Assembly (NCBI GenBank): GCA_031271125.1
Contig: JAISWH010000037.1
Coordinates: forward strand, 1-35,867
Source: Dysgonamonadaceae bacterium
GTDB taxonomy: Bacteria; Bacteroidota; Bacteroidia; Bacteroidales; Azobacteroidaceae
Reading direction: 5' to 3'
Length of the DNA stretch: 35,867 bases
The translations under genes were made by a program, and so were the position numbers. Shown here piece by piece: positions 15,317-24,344 of the stretch (positions are counted from its first letter, which is position 1; the number at the start of each line of letters is the position of its first letter). The notes beneath the pieces are model-generated. The model ran no database searches. It was given only the letters and a program-made list of their open reading frames with translations, and was not told the DNA's origin.

Positions 15317-16114
15317 TTACTTAGGCTGTTTCCCAATATAAGCAAGAATCCCCCCATCGACATATAAAACATGCCCATTGACAAAATTAGAAGCCTCTGA
15401 AGCAAGAAAAACAGCCGGCCCCGCCAAATCCTCCGACGTTCCCCAACGGGCAGCCGGCGTTTTGGAAATAATAAACGAATCAAACGGATGACGCGAACCA
15501 TCGGCTTGAAGTTCGCGTAAAGGCGCCGTCTGAGGCGTAGCGATGTACCCAGGCCCGATGCCATTGCACTGTATATTGTATTCGCCATACTCGGAGGCAA
15601 TGTTGCGTGTAAGCATCTTCAATCCACCTTTGGCGGCGGCATAAGCCGAAACCGTTTCACGGCCGAGTTCACTCATCATCGAACAGATATTGATGATTTT
15701 ACCGTGTCCTTTCGCAATCATTGCCGGAAGCACCGCTTTGGAAACAATGAACGGAGCGTTCAAATCCACATCAATCACTTGACGAAATTCTTTTGCCGAC
15801 ATTTCAATCATCGGTATGCGTTTGATAATTCCGGCATTATTCACCAAAATATCAATCACGCCTACTTCCGACGTAATTTTAGCAACAACGTCGTTCACTT
15901 GTTGTTCGTCGGTTACGTCAAACACATAACCATGAGCGGCGATACCGTCGGCTTTGTAAGCGGCGACGCCTTTTTGCACCAAATCGGCATTGATGTCGTT
16001 AAATACAATGGTGGCTCCCGCCGCATGAAAAGCCTTGGCAATTGCATATCCAATGCCGTAAGAAGCTCCCGTAACGAGAGCGATTTTTCCTTCTAATGAA
16101 AAATTTTTAAGCAT
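15317..16114 (-). CDS. kduD: 2-dehydro-3-deoxy-D-gluconate 5-dehydrogenase (KduD family)
   Basis: A 265-residue classical short-chain dehydrogenase. It has NAD-binding TGASYGIG (15-22), NNAG (92-95), and the catalytic triad Ser145, Tyr158 and Lys162 (YAAAK). In the pectin pathway it reduces 2,5-diketo-3-deoxygluconate to 2-keto-3-deoxygluconate. The 26-bp distance to kduI upstream and the DUF4861 gene downstream support this role over the related gluconate 5-dehydrogenase activity, which sequence alone cannot exclude. Confidence 0.88.
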   Translation of the reverse strand: MLKNFSLEGKIALVTGASYGIGYAIAKAFHAAGATIVFNDINADLVQKGVAAYKADGIAAHGYVFDVTDEQQVNDVVAKITSEVGVIDILVNNAGIIKRIPMIEMSAKEFRQVIDVDLNAPFIVSKAVLPAMIAKGHGKIINICSMMSELGRETVSAYAAAKGGLKMLTRNIASEYGEYNIQCNGIGPGYIATPQTAPLRELQADGSRHPFDSFIISKTPAARWGTSEDLAGPAVFLASEASNFVNGHVLYVDGGILAYIGKQPK

Positions 16115-16140
16115 ATCTCAAAATTTAAATGTTTAATCTG

Positions 16141-16983
16141 TTACCGTAATTTATCCGCCGTAAATGTATCCATATCGTCATAGTCGAGATTTTCGCCGCA
16201 CATAGCCCAGATAAAAGTATAATTGCTCGTTCCGGCGGCGCTGTGAATAGACCACGAGGGCGAAATCACCGCCTGTTTGTCGCCCATGAAAATATGACGG
16301 GTTTCCTGAGGTTCGCCCATGAAATGGCATACCGCTTGCGATTCGGGGACTTTGAAATAGAAATAAGCTTCCATCCGGCGCGAATGTGTATGCGGAGGCA
16401 TCGTATTCCAAACGCTGCCGGGCTGCAATTCGGTCAATCCTATCTGCAATTGGCAGCAGGGAACTATTTCCGAAAGTATTAATTGATTCAGTATCCTTTT
16501 GTTGCCGGTTTCTGCTGCGCCTAAGTTGCGGACGCGACGCATTTCGGAGGTAATGGCCGTCGTCGGATAAGCCGTATGGGCGGGCGAAGATGCAAAATAG
16601 AATTGAGCCGGTTGTTGTGCGTCTTTGCTCTTGAAAACAACCGACCGGGAACCGCGTCCTACATAAAGCGTATCTTTGTAAACCATGGGGTAATCGACGT
16701 CATCGACAGTTACTATTCCCTCGCCTTCAATACATACGATACCCAACTCGCGTCGTTCGCAGAAATAAGCCGAACGTATCAAGTCGACGGTCGTCAAGGC
16801 CAAATCTTCTTTTACCGGAAAAGCGCCTCCGATAATCAAACGGTCGTTGTGTGTGTAAACCATCATTACTTCATCGGGGGAAAATAATTGCTCCACTAAA
16901 AATTCTTTTCGCAATTGAGTAGTATCATATTTTTTTACGTCCTGGGGATGCGTTCCCCATCTTTCTTCAATCGTTGTTTTCAT
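16141..16983 (-). CDS. kduI: 5-dehydro-4-deoxy-D-glucuronate isomerase
   Basis: A 280-residue double-cupin enzyme, close to the usual 278, that converts 5-keto-4-deoxyuronate, released from pectin or other uronic-acid polysaccharides, into 2,5-diketo-3-deoxygluconate. The metal ligands are visible: His198 and His200 (PPHTH), Glu205 (RRMEAYFYF) and His247 (WSIHSAAGTSNY). It is first in the minus-strand unit kduI-kduD-DUF4861. A near-consensus -7 box, TATCTTTA, lies at 17019-17012 on the minus strand. Confidence 0.96.
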   Translation of the reverse strand: MKTTIEERWGTHPQDVKKYDTTQLRKEFLVEQLFSPDEVMMVYTHNDRLIIGGAFPVKEDLALTTVDLIRSAYFCERRELGIVCIEGEGIVTVDDVDYPMVYKDTLYVGRGSRSVVFKSKDAQQPAQFYFASSPAHTAYPTTAITSEMRRVRNLGAAETGNKRILNQLILSEIVPCCQLQIGLTELQPGSVWNTMPPHTHSRRMEAYFYFKVPESQAVCHFMGEPQETRHIFMGDKQAVISPSWSIHSAAGTSNYTFIWAMCGENLDYDDMDTFTADKLR

Positions 16984-17160
16984 AAAATTATTGTATTTTT
17001 AAATAACGTTGTAAAGATACGGGTTATTTTTGTAGTATTAAATTTTATTTAAACTTTTAACCAAAATTAGCAAGTGGATGGTTAGTGTTTTTTTGATGCG
17101 AAATAATACAATTTTCACTCTATTTTAGATTTATTTCAAATTTAATAAAAAAATTCTTCT

Positions 17161-17168
17161 TACCTTTG
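17161..17168 (+). promoter_or_regulatory. -7 box upstream of the outer-membrane barrel gene
   Basis: TACCTTTG matches the TAnnTTTG consensus and lies 33 bp before the start codon at 17202. There is no good TTTG at the expected -33 position. Confidence 0.5.
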
Positions 17169-17201
17169 CGCTGTCATAATTAAATTATGTAACATTAATA
17201 T

Positions 17202-18440
17202 ATGAATAAAATTAAATTGGTTTTGTGGGTTGTTGCTTTGGCGATTCTTCCGGGTATTGCATTTACACAGAATAGTACTAATTCTCCTTATACACGTTAC
17301 GGTTATGGAAGTTTGGCGGATAAAGCCTTTGCTTCTCAGCGGGCAATGGGCGGAATCGGTTACGGAGTGAGGAGTCCCTATATGATTAATCCGATGAATC
17401 CGGCTTCTTATTCGAGTGTTGATTCCCTGACATTCATGTTTGATATGGGCGTCATGGCGCAATTTGCATGGTTCGAAGATGAAATCAATAAAGAGCGGAA
17501 AATCAACGGTAATCTGGAGTATATAGCTTTACAGTTTCCTTTGATAAAAAAAATGGGATTTGGAGTAGGTCTTGAACCGGTTTCTTATGTGGGTTATCAT
17601 TTTGGAAGCAATGAGTACTGGGGAAACGGTTATGCTGTAAGTGAATACAGCGGGAACGGAGGTTTGAGTAAAGTGTATGGCGCTTTGTCTTATGATTTGT
17701 TCAACAGGCTTTCGCTGGGCGTGAAAGTGGCTTATTTATACGGGGATATCATACACAACAAGATTACATATACTTCCGAATCAAGCGGTTTCAGCACCGC
17801 TTGGATAGATACGCTTCGCACTACCGGATTGACATACGATTTCGGTTTGCAATACCACCAATCTGTCGGGAAAAACAAAACTTTGATTGTTGGTCTGACC
17901 TATGCGCCTAAACTGCGATTTCACGGGGGAGTAAAGGAAGGGGTTTTGGTCGGAAGCACTAGCATCTCAAATTATTCAACGACCGATTCCGTATTTGAAA
18001 TGCCTGAATCTTATGGTTTGGGGTTTACTTACAATAAGTTGCATCATTATACATTTGGCGCGGATGTTTTGTTTCAACGCTGGGCCGATGCTAAATTTTA
18101 CGACCAAAAGAATGTTTTGAATAATCGTACGAAAATCAATCTTGGGGGTGAATATACCCCTAATTTGATGACGAACAAATATTACAACCGAATTCGTTAT
18201 CGGGCAGGTCTCAGTTACACAAATTCCTACCTGAAAATCGAAGATTCGGGCTATAAAGAATACGGTGCAAGCATCGGTGTCGGATTGCCGATGGTAGACA
18301 GGCGTTCGTATGTGAATCTTGCTTTTGAATACACCTTGATTGTTCCCGAAGTGAAAACTTATATTAAGGAGCAATATTTTAAATTGACGCTAAGTTATAC
18401 TTTCAACGAGTCGTGGTTCTTCAAACAAAAATTGCAATAG
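17202..18440 (+). CDS. outer-membrane beta-barrel protein upstream of lptC
   Basis: A 412-residue protein with a signal peptide (MNKIKLVLWVVALAILPGIAFTQ) followed by alternating strands ending in a C-terminal barrel strand (YFKLTLSYTFNESWFF). NSPYTRYGYGSLAD, RAMGGIGYGVRSPYMINPMNPASYS and the LGFTYNKLHHYTFGADVLFQRW region resemble FadL/OmpP1-type proteins that sit upstream of lptC in Bacteroidetes. Transport of hydrophobic compounds or a role in envelope assembly is possible; nothing here settles it. Its 3' end overlaps lptC by 28 bp. Confidence 0.75.
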   Translation: MNKIKLVLWVVALAILPGIAFTQNSTNSPYTRYGYGSLADKAFASQRAMGGIGYGVRSPYMINPMNPASYSSVDSLTFMFDMGVMAQFAWFEDEINKERKINGNLEYIALQFPLIKKMGFGVGLEPVSYVGYHFGSNEYWGNGYAVSEYSGNGGLSKVYGALSYDLFNRLSLGVKVAYLYGDIIHNKITYTSESSGFSTAWIDTLRTTGLTYDFGLQYHQSVGKNKTLIVGLTYAPKLRFHGGVKEGVLVGSTSISNYSTTDSVFEMPESYGLGFTYNKLHHYTFGADVLFQRWADAKFYDQKNVLNNRTKINLGGEYTPNLMTNKYYNRIRYRAGLSYTNSYLKIEDSGYKEYGASIGVGLPMVDRRSYVNLAFEYTLIVPEVKTYIKEQYFKLTLSYTFNESWFFKQKLQ

Positions 18441-18997
18441 GATGCCTTTTATTTTGTTGCCTGTTCATGATTTCGTGCAACAAAAAAAACGGTAATTTTC
18501 CCATAGTGCCGGTTGACGCCCAAACGCTACCTATTAGCCGTACGGAAGACGTCGTATCTTTGATTTCCGATTCGGGAATCACTCGTTATCGTGTGAAAGC
18601 CAAAGTGTTGGAAATATATACTCATCCGGAAGATTATTGGTATTTCCCTGAAAAAATATATGTGGAACAATTTGATTCCTTGCTTCAGGTGAAAGGTAAC
18701 CTCGAAGCGGATACGGCTTATCGTTTTTTAAAAAAGGGACTTTTGCAATTGATTGGTAATGTGGTTGTGAAAAACTTGGAAGGGACTATTTTTGAGACTT
18801 CCGAACTGTTTATGGATGAAAATGCTCCATCCGGTTCGCGGCAAGCTATTTATACGCACAAACTGGCGAAAATTACCAGAGCCAATGGCGATTACCAGTA
18901 TGGCCGCGACGGATTCAGGTCTGATGCGTATTTGAACGATCCTCAACTGTATGCTGTGGGAGGAGAAATGAGTGTGAGTGAAACAATTGATAATTAA
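18413..18997 (+). CDS. lptC: LPS export lipoprotein LptC
   Basis: A 194-residue protein whose middle part matches LptC, the periplasmic bridge that passes lipopolysaccharide from the LptBFG transporter to LptA. The N-terminus is a hydrophobic segment ending FMISC (Cys22), so in this phylum it is a lipoprotein instead of a bitopic protein. Family features include SDSGITRYRVKAKVLEIY, the phrase WYFPEKIYVEQFDS, the ETSELFMDE strand pair and YQYGRDGFRSDAYLNDPQ. GTG at 18413, inside the upstream gene, is the only reasonable start that keeps the whole signal. Confidence 0.85.
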   Translation: MVLQTKIAIGCLLFCCLFMISCNKKNGNFPIVPVDAQTLPISRTEDVVSLISDSGITRYRVKAKVLEIYTHPEDYWYFPEKIYVEQFDSLLQVKGNLEADTAYRFLKKGLLQLIGNVVVKNLEGTIFETSELFMDENAPSGSRQAIYTHKLAKITRANGDYQYGRDGFRSDAYLNDPQLYAVGGEMSVSETIDN

Positions 18998-19013
18998 TAA
19001 TTTGTAATTGTTT

Positions 19014-19760
19014 ATGGGTGGATTTGTTTCTTGGTTTGGTAAAGTTGGGCGTCGCGTGCCGGAGCATGTCGATGTAGATACGGAAGTCCGTTTTTTTCAG
19101 AATGCGGTGGAATTTCCGCAGGTGAAAATCAGGGATTGCATGGTTCCGCGCACCGAAATCATTGCAGTCGATAAATCGGCTTCTTTTCAGGAACTCATTG
19201 CGAAATTCGTCGAAACGGGTTTGTCAAAAATTGTGGTTTATGAAGGTGATATTGATAACATTATCGGTTATATCCACTCTTCCGAATTGTTTGGCCGGCC
19301 GGCCGATTGGACGCAATCCATCGTTATTTTGTCTTTTGTTCCGGAAAATATGGCGGCGAATAAACTGATGAAAACGATGCTCGCCGAAAAAAAAGGCATG
19401 GTGATCGCTGTGGATGAATTTGGCGGAACAGCCGGTTTGGTTACCCTCGAAGATTTGGTAGAAGAAATTTTCGGTGAAATAGAAGATGAACACGATACGA
19501 AACTATATATAGCTAAACGATTGAAGGACAATGAATATGTTCTGTCCGGCAGAATGGAGATAGACCGAGTGAATGAGGGGTTTGGGTTAAATATTCCCGA
19601 GTCGGATGAATACCTGACTATTGCCGGTTTTATTTTGGTAAACTATCAGAATTTTCCAAAATTGAACGAAACAATTCGGATTGGTCGTTTTGAGTTTAAG
19701 ATAGTTAAGGTCACACGGACAAAAATAGAATTGGTTCGGTTGTTGGTTTTGGATAAATAA
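19014..19760 (+). CDS. CorC/HlyC-like CBS-domain protein lacking the membrane domain
   Basis: A 248-residue protein with two CBS motifs (VKIRDCMVPRTEIIAVDKSAS, then MVIAVDEFGGTAGLVTLEDLVEEIFGEI) and a C-terminal CorC_HlyC transporter-associated domain (about 165-245, ending KIELVRLLV). Bacteroidetes homologues following lptC normally carry an N-terminal CNNM/DUF21 domain with three or four transmembrane helices, making about 420 residues. That part is absent here. The 16 bases between lptC and the ATG hold an AT-rich repeat-like sequence. It is either a true soluble CorC, as in E. coli, or a remnant after an internal deletion. The CBS and CorC domains themselves look intact. Confidence 0.82.
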   Translation: MGGFVSWFGKVGRRVPEHVDVDTEVRFFQNAVEFPQVKIRDCMVPRTEIIAVDKSASFQELIAKFVETGLSKIVVYEGDIDNIIGYIHSSELFGRPADWTQSIVILSFVPENMAANKLMKTMLAEKKGMVIAVDEFGGTAGLVTLEDLVEEIFGEIEDEHDTKLYIAKRLKDNEYVLSGRMEIDRVNEGFGLNIPESDEYLTIAGFILVNYQNFPKLNETIRIGRFEFKIVKVTRTKIELVRLLVLDK

Positions 19761-19775
19761 TAATATTAATAACTC

Positions 19776-20438
19776 ATGGATATACTTCAATTTTTCGTTG
19801 ATTTCGTTTTACATATCGACGTACACTTGGCCGAATTGGTTCAAAACTACGGTGTTTGGATTTACGGCATACTTTTTCTGATTATTTTCTGCGAAACGGG
19901 TTTGGTAGTCACTCCTTTTCTTCCCGGCGATTCGCTTTTGTTTGTGGCGGGTACATTAGCGGCATTAGGTTCCAATCACATCAATGTTCATTTGATGGTG
20001 TTGCTGTTGATTGGAGCAGCCATATTGGGCGACGCGAGTAATTATTTCATCGGTAAATTTTTCGGGGAGAAGCTTTTCAGTAATCCGGACTCCAAGATAT
20101 TCAAACAGGCATATTTGAATAAGACGCATGAATTTTACGAAAAACATGGGGGTAAGACGATCATTATTGCCCGTTTTGTTCCTATCATCCGGACATTCGC
20201 GCCTTTCGTAGCCGGAATGGGGAAAATGACTTACACGCATTTTTTCAGTTTCAATGTAATCGGAGGCGTATGTTGGGTTCCCCTATTCATGTACGCCGGT
20301 TATTTCTTTGGCGAAATGGATTTTGTAAAACACAATTTGAGCTTATTGATTATAGTAATTATTTTTGTTTCCTTGTTGCCCGGGATTTTTGAGATTGTGC
20401 GGCAGAAGATGAAGAGTAAAAAGCAAACTTCTCGCTAA
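19776..20438 (+). CDS. DedA-family inner membrane protein
   Basis: A 220-residue integral membrane protein of the DedA/VTT superfamily, linked to undecaprenyl-phosphate or phospholipid flipping and membrane homeostasis. It carries the re-entrant-loop motifs [20 protein letters not shown] (key Glu and PGD) and [20 protein letters not shown] (key Arg residues and Pro). [14 protein letters not shown] lies between them. A basic tail ends the protein. It starts 15 bp after the CorC-like gene. The last 80 bp overlap the end of the glsB-like gene on the other strand. Confidence 0.92.
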   Translation: MDILQFFVDFVLHIDVHLAELVQNYGVWIYGILFLIIFCETGLVVTPFLPGDSLLFVAGTLAALGSNHINVHLMVLLLIGAAILGDASNYFIGKFFGEKLFSNPDSKIFKQAYLNKTHEFYEKHGGKTIIIARFVPIIRTFAPFVAGMGKMTYTHFFSFNVIGGVCWVPLFMYAGYFFGEMDFVKHNLSLLIIVIIFVSLLPGIFEIVRQKMKSKKQTSR

Positions 20439-21408
20439 TCAATTTTCTCAATCTTTTCAAAAGCAATTTAGACGGTTTTTCGTTCAGGAATGATTCGATA
20501 TGCCGTTTCTTTTTGTCCTCGAAGATATCATAAATATCAATGAGGATACCGGTTTCTTCAACATCGCCGAAACTTTCGTTGACAGATGTTCCGAAAACGC
20601 GCATACTTGGCGACAAATTCATATAGGCGCTCACCAATGGAGGAATATTGATATTGTGTTTTCGCACTTCGGTATTCAAAATTCTGTAATCTTCCTTGTA
20701 GGACTTGCCGTTGAACAAGTTTTGCATTTTCGCAGTATCCATACCGGTTTCCAAAGGATGAATCGGATTTACCAACATGTCCGGATCTTTAAAATATTTA
20801 TCAAGGAAGTATAAAATCATGTTTCGCGCATCCGGATTATAGGTATTATACATGGTAACTTTCCCGAAAAAGTAACGAATATTGGGATCGATCACCGACA
20901 ATGCGCCTAATCCATCCCACAAATTATCCAGGGCAAACAAGCCTTTCGAACCGTATTTGGTTGATTGATAATCCAATGAGACAAAAGAACGACCCAACTC
21001 CACCATACAAGGAACGTATTTGTCGATAAAGTATGGAGAAAACCGGAAAAGTTCGGCTGTAGCAATATTATCCGGTTGCCCGTTTTTGTCGAAAATTAAC
21101 TCATTACCCCAGCGGAAACGGTAACCGCCTAAAATTTCTTCTGCCGAAGGGTCCCATACAATCAATTGACGGTAAGGAACTTCCATCATATCAAATTCGT
21201 CAATGTCCGCTGATTTTCCGGTGCCCCCGCCATAGTAACGGAAAGCGAGTTCACGCAGGCGGCCAACCTCAAGCATTAAATTCGGAGCCGTATGAGCCGA
21301 AAACAAGTAAATTTCATTTCCGGATTTATTCGTTTTGCGGAATAATTTATCTGCCGTTAATTCGGATTTAAGAATTTCTCTCTCAATTTTGGGAATAACT
21401 TTTTCCAT
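20359..21408 (-). CDS. glsB: N-acyltransferase of glycine/ornithine-type lipid synthesis (GlsB/OlsB-like)
   Basis: A 349-residue GNAT-fold acyltransferase of the OlsB/hemolysin-like family. It would attach a 3-hydroxy fatty acyl chain to the amino group of glycine (or ornithine), the first step of amino-acid lipid synthesis. Typical stretches are [66 protein letters not shown] and [16 protein letters not shown]. It follows glsA by 34 bp, the pairing known from Bacteroides. The tail after residue 325 ([18 protein letters not shown]) is low-complexity and lies over the dedA 3' end. Lipid class is inferred from the phylum. Confidence 0.85.
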   Translation of the reverse strand: MEKVIPKIEREILKSELTADKLFRKTNKSGNEIYLFSAHTAPNLMLEVGRLRELAFRYYGGGTGKSADIDEFDMMEVPYRQLIVWDPSAEEILGGYRFRWGNELIFDKNGQPDNIATAELFRFSPYFIDKYVPCMVELGRSFVSLDYQSTKYGSKGLFALDNLWDGLGALSVIDPNIRYFFGKVTMYNTYNPDARNMILYFLDKYFKDPDMLVNPIHPLETGMDTAKMQNLFNGKSYKEDYRILNTEVRKHNINIPPLVSAYMNLSPSMRVFGTSVNESFGDVEETGILIDIYDIFEDKKKRHIESFLNEKPSKLLLKRLRKLISEKFAFYSSSSAAQSQKSRATRKQK

Positions 21409-21442
21409 CTATTTTATTTTTTGTTTATAGCCGCTAATGTAA

Positions 21443-22276
21443 TTACCCCCCTAACCCTAAATTATAAACCGTTCGTTTAACCCAGTCCGCCCATTCCTGC
21501 GGACTTTTCGACGAATCAAATGTTTGCCAGGGGATAGGTTTTCCAAAACGTATGGTGAAAGTCGAACCTTTCGCTTTGAAAAGTTCACGAGATAAAAATA
21601 ACATCTCTATGTTGAATTTGACACCTGTATTTTTGCGAATATTAGCTACATTGTAAAACAAATTGGAGTTTTTCCCTTCAAAATGAACCGGAACAACATC
21701 CCGTTTATACTCTATGGCCTTGGCAATGAACATCTTTTTCCATTCGAGATCGTATATTCCGTTTTTTGTTTTGCGGGAACACAAGCCTGCCGGGAAAGTG
21801 ATGATTTGGTCGTCGGAAGCCAAGACCTCATTCAAAATACGGGTAGCTGCACGATTTTGCGCCCCGTGTTTGTTAATAGGAACAAAGATATCCCGAAGCG
21901 GCTTCAGAAAATAAAGAATATCATTGACTAAATATTTGATTTTCCCTTGGTAGTGATTTCCCAAGTAAGCAGACAGGCACACTCCGTCCATTCCGCCAAG
22001 CGGATGATTGGAAGCAAAAATACACCTTACACTGCCGCCGGGAAGATTATTTTCGCCGGTCGCTTGCAGTTTAATATCAAAGTATTGCACCGCATTGTTC
22101 ATAAAATCAACTCCCCTTGCATTTCCATTGTATTCCAAGAATTTATTCACTTCATCTTGATAGATGAGCTTTGCCAAACCTTTGACAATAAATTTTGGAA
22201 TTTTCTTTGCTGCCTGTGGCGCTTTCGTATCAATTATTTCCTGAACATCAATATGAAAAAATTTCGAATCTTTCAT
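21443..22276 (-). CDS. glsA: O-acyltransferase of glycine/ornithine-type lipid synthesis (GlsA/PlsC-like)
   Basis: A 277-residue PlsC-superfamily acyltransferase that would add the second acyl chain to the hydroxyl of the acylated amino acid made by the neighbouring GlsB-like enzyme. The catalytic block reads NHPLGGMDG (90-98), a variant with five residues between His91 and Asp97 in place of the usual four. IITFPAGLCSRKTKNGIYDLEW is the second acyltransferase block, and RDVVPVHFEGKNSNLFY the third. The start at 22276 (MKDSKFFHIDV) is preferred, because the longer frame would overrun a -7 box at 22303-22296. Confidence 0.87.
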   Translation of the reverse strand: MKDSKFFHIDVQEIIDTKAPQAAKKIPKFIVKGLAKLIYQDEVNKFLEYNGNARGVDFMNNAVQYFDIKLQATGENNLPGGSVRCIFASNHPLGGMDGVCLSAYLGNHYQGKIKYLVNDILYFLKPLRDIFVPINKHGAQNRAATRILNEVLASDDQIITFPAGLCSRKTKNGIYDLEWKKMFIAKAIEYKRDVVPVHFEGKNSNLFYNVANIRKNTGVKFNIEMLFLSRELFKAKGSTFTIRFGKPIPWQTFDSSKSPQEWADWVKRTVYNLGLGG

Positions 22277-22295
22277 AAATATTTTAATGTGATGA

Positions 22296-22303
22296 CAAAT
22301 GTA
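22296..22303 (-). promoter_or_regulatory. -7 box of the glsA-glsB operon
   Basis: TACATTTG on the minus strand matches TAnnTTTG and lies 20 bp before the glsA start codon. The -33 region (TTCAA) is weak. Confidence 0.5.
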
Positions 22304-22462
22304 CAACATTTCTTGGATATTTTTTGAATATAGAATAAAAATTCATAATTTTGTAATAAATTAGTAACACTAAAACATTTTGTTTTTATAATTTTTAACA
22401 ATACAGGATGCAACGTTTGTACTTTTTTATCATTATAACCATATAAAAAACAAATTAAATAT

Positions 22463-23248
22463 ATGAAAATAAAAAAATTATTGGCGGCAATTACAACTTC
22501 GATTGCCTTTATTCTTGGATTTACAGCTTGTATAGAAGGTGGAGGTAAATACAATTACAGCTATCTTTCGCCGGCGGTTGTTGAACACAATCTACAAGCA
22601 GGGACAATTTTAAGAACTGCTTATGGAAATTTTGTTCCCGATAATGTGTCGGATTTGAGTCTGGCCGGTCTTTCCAGTGGCTCTTGTATTTACATGGGGT
22701 TTGAGTATGACTCCGAGTATCAGACCGGTCAATATCCGGTTGCAAGTAATATTAAACATGAAGTTACCGGATATAATTCTCTCGTTGTAAATATTCCCGA
22801 ACAAACTCAGGAAATAATTGACAGTTATAATTATCCGCTTTTGTCGGTTGACCTGTTTAATGAATCGCTTAGTCCCAACTATCAAGGTAGATTTTTTGTC
22901 GTAACGAAAGCAAAATTAGATAAAAATCAGGAATTAGGCTATTATTTCTATTATAATTCCGATGAGCAGCCGGATGCAACGGGAACAAGAAACGTTTATC
23001 TGCAAGCCCAACTTCCGGTAACATCGGGCGGTACTCAGGAAATCACCGATATGCTCGCTTTGGATGTGAGAGATTTGACTCGTTCTTCCGGTAGAGATAC
23101 TACAATTCTGGATGGTAGCATCAGTTATTCTTTAGTATATCTGAAAGTAAACCTGAAATATTGTTCCGGCCTCGAAGACGGAAATTTGGTTTATAAATCC
23201 GCTTCTACCCAACCGATTTATATATATACTTATAGAGACGATTTGTAA
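22463..23248 (+). CDS. hypothetical lipoprotein, NigD-like by appearance
   Basis: A 261-residue protein with a lipoprotein signal ending GFTAC (Cys23), followed by IEGGGKYNYSYLSPAVVEHN. The rest is predicted mainly beta: GTILRTAYGNFVPDNV, SCIYMGFEYDSEYQTGQ, GYYFYYNSDEQPDATGTRNVYLQAQLP. It resembles NigD-like lipoproteins of Bacteroidales in size and layout, but I do not recognise it firmly. The next gene starts immediately after its stop codon, so they are cotranscribed. A TTTG-TACTTTTTT stretch at about 22413-22425 may hold the promoter, but it is not a clean consensus. Confidence 0.6.
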   Translation: MKIKKLLAAITTSIAFILGFTACIEGGGKYNYSYLSPAVVEHNLQAGTILRTAYGNFVPDNVSDLSLAGLSSGSCIYMGFEYDSEYQTGQYPVASNIKHEVTGYNSLVVNIPEQTQEIIDSYNYPLLSVDLFNESLSPNYQGRFFVVTKAKLDKNQELGYYFYYNSDEQPDATGTRNVYLQAQLPVTSGGTQEITDMLALDVRDLTRSSGRDTTILDGSISYSLVYLKVNLKYCSGLEDGNLVYKSASTQPIYIYTYRDDL

Positions 23249-23812
23249 ATGCTGAAACAATTGTATTTGTTGCTTTCCGGTCTGATTATCAATCCGGAGA
23301 AAACATGGAAAACTTTGGCCGGAAAGCAAGAATTAAATAATGAGGATTTTTATAAGAGCTATTTATATCCGGTTATCGGGATAATAGCTCTCATGTCTTT
23401 TTGTGGTATTTGGATCGGGACAAAAGATTTTCAACTTCAAATTGCCCTGAAAATTGTTATCAAAGAGACGATTGCTTATTTTGGCGGTTTTTATTTGGCT
23501 GCATACGGATTGTTCCGTTTATCCGAAAAATATTTTGGTTTAACAGCTGATTTACAGTTATTTGGACGTTTTTCCGGCTATTCTTCCGCTGCGATTTATG
23601 TAGTGGCCTGCATTAACGCCTTATTTCAATCTTTGTTTTTTCTTCAAATATTCATTTTATATACGGTTTACATTGTTTGGCATGGTTCCAACATTTATAT
23701 CCGGGTAAAAGAAAATTATTTAACCAAATTTACTATCTTTGCAAGCGCTATTATTATATTATCGCCGGTCGTTATTCGAATGATTATGACCTTGATTATG
23801 CCGGGATTATAA
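23249..23812 (+). CDS. Yip1-family membrane protein
   Basis: A 187-residue protein with five predicted membrane helices (around 40-60, 75-95, 110-135, 138-155 and 160-185). The N-terminal helix INPEKTWKTLAGK is typical of bacterial Yip1-domain proteins (xxPxxtwxxi). Its ATG directly follows the upstream stop codon. Function is unknown. Its position between a lipoprotein gene and smpB gives no clue beyond likely cotranscription. Confidence 0.7.
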   Translation: MLKQLYLLLSGLIINPEKTWKTLAGKQELNNEDFYKSYLYPVIGIIALMSFCGIWIGTKDFQLQIALKIVIKETIAYFGGFYLAAYGLFRLSEKYFGLTADLQLFGRFSGYSSAAIYVVACINALFQSLFFLQIFILYTVYIVWHGSNIYIRVKENYLTKFTIFASAIIILSPVVIRMIMTLIMPGL

Positions 23813-23837
23813 TAATCGGATGTAATAAAACAGCATA

Positions 23838-24293
23838 ATGGCTCAACAGAACAATATCGTCATCAAGAACAAAAAAGCTTCTTTTGATTACGAATTTATA
23901 GAAACTTTTGTCGCCGGAATTGTCTTGACCGGAACGGAGATCAAATCCATCCGACTCGGAAAAGCAAGTTTGGTCGATACTTATTGTGCCTTTATTAAAA
24001 GGGAGTTATGGGTAAAAAACATGAATATTTCCGAGTATTTTTACGGAAGTTATAACAACCATTCCGCCCGTCGCGACCGTAAATTGCTGCTGAACCGCAA
24101 AGAATTGAACAAAATCGAACGGCTTTCCGAAGCCACCGGTCTCACCGTCGTACCTACCAAATTGTTTCTCGACGAAAAAGGCCTGGCAAAAGTAGTTATT
24201 GCCGTTGCCAAAGGGAAAAAATCTTACGATAAACGGCAAACATTGCGGGAAAGGGACGATAAGCGGGCGATTGATCGGATGTTTAAAAAATAA
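23838..24293 (+). CDS. smpB: SsrA-binding protein SmpB
   Basis: A 151-residue RNA-binding protein that loads tmRNA onto stalled ribosomes. It shows the family blocks [62 protein letters not shown] and the basic C-terminal tail [26 protein letters not shown] (24240 region), needed for tmRNA decoding. Length is normal. It lies 25 bp after the Yip1-like gene and 51 bp before metH. The tmRNA gene is not in this window. Confidence 0.97.
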   Translation: MAQQNNIVIKNKKASFDYEFIETFVAGIVLTGTEIKSIRLGKASLVDTYCAFIKRELWVKNMNISEYFYGSYNNHSARRDRKLLLNRKELNKIERLSEATGLTVVPTKLFLDEKGLAKVVIAVAKGKKSYDKRQTLRERDDKRAIDRMFKK

Positions 24294-24344
24294 GAGATAC
24301 GAAGTTTCACTGTTGTCGCAAACAAAAATTAGACTTTATTTTCA

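Noticed and set aside
15268..15600. Longer N-terminus of the DUF4861 protein
   Set aside because: The added residues are an out-of-frame reading of kduD on the same strand, while the ATG at 15267 starts a perfect lipoprotein signal.
24294..24344. Cobalamin or SAM riboswitch before metH
   Set aside because: The gap from smpB is only 51 bp, too short, and shows no conserved box.
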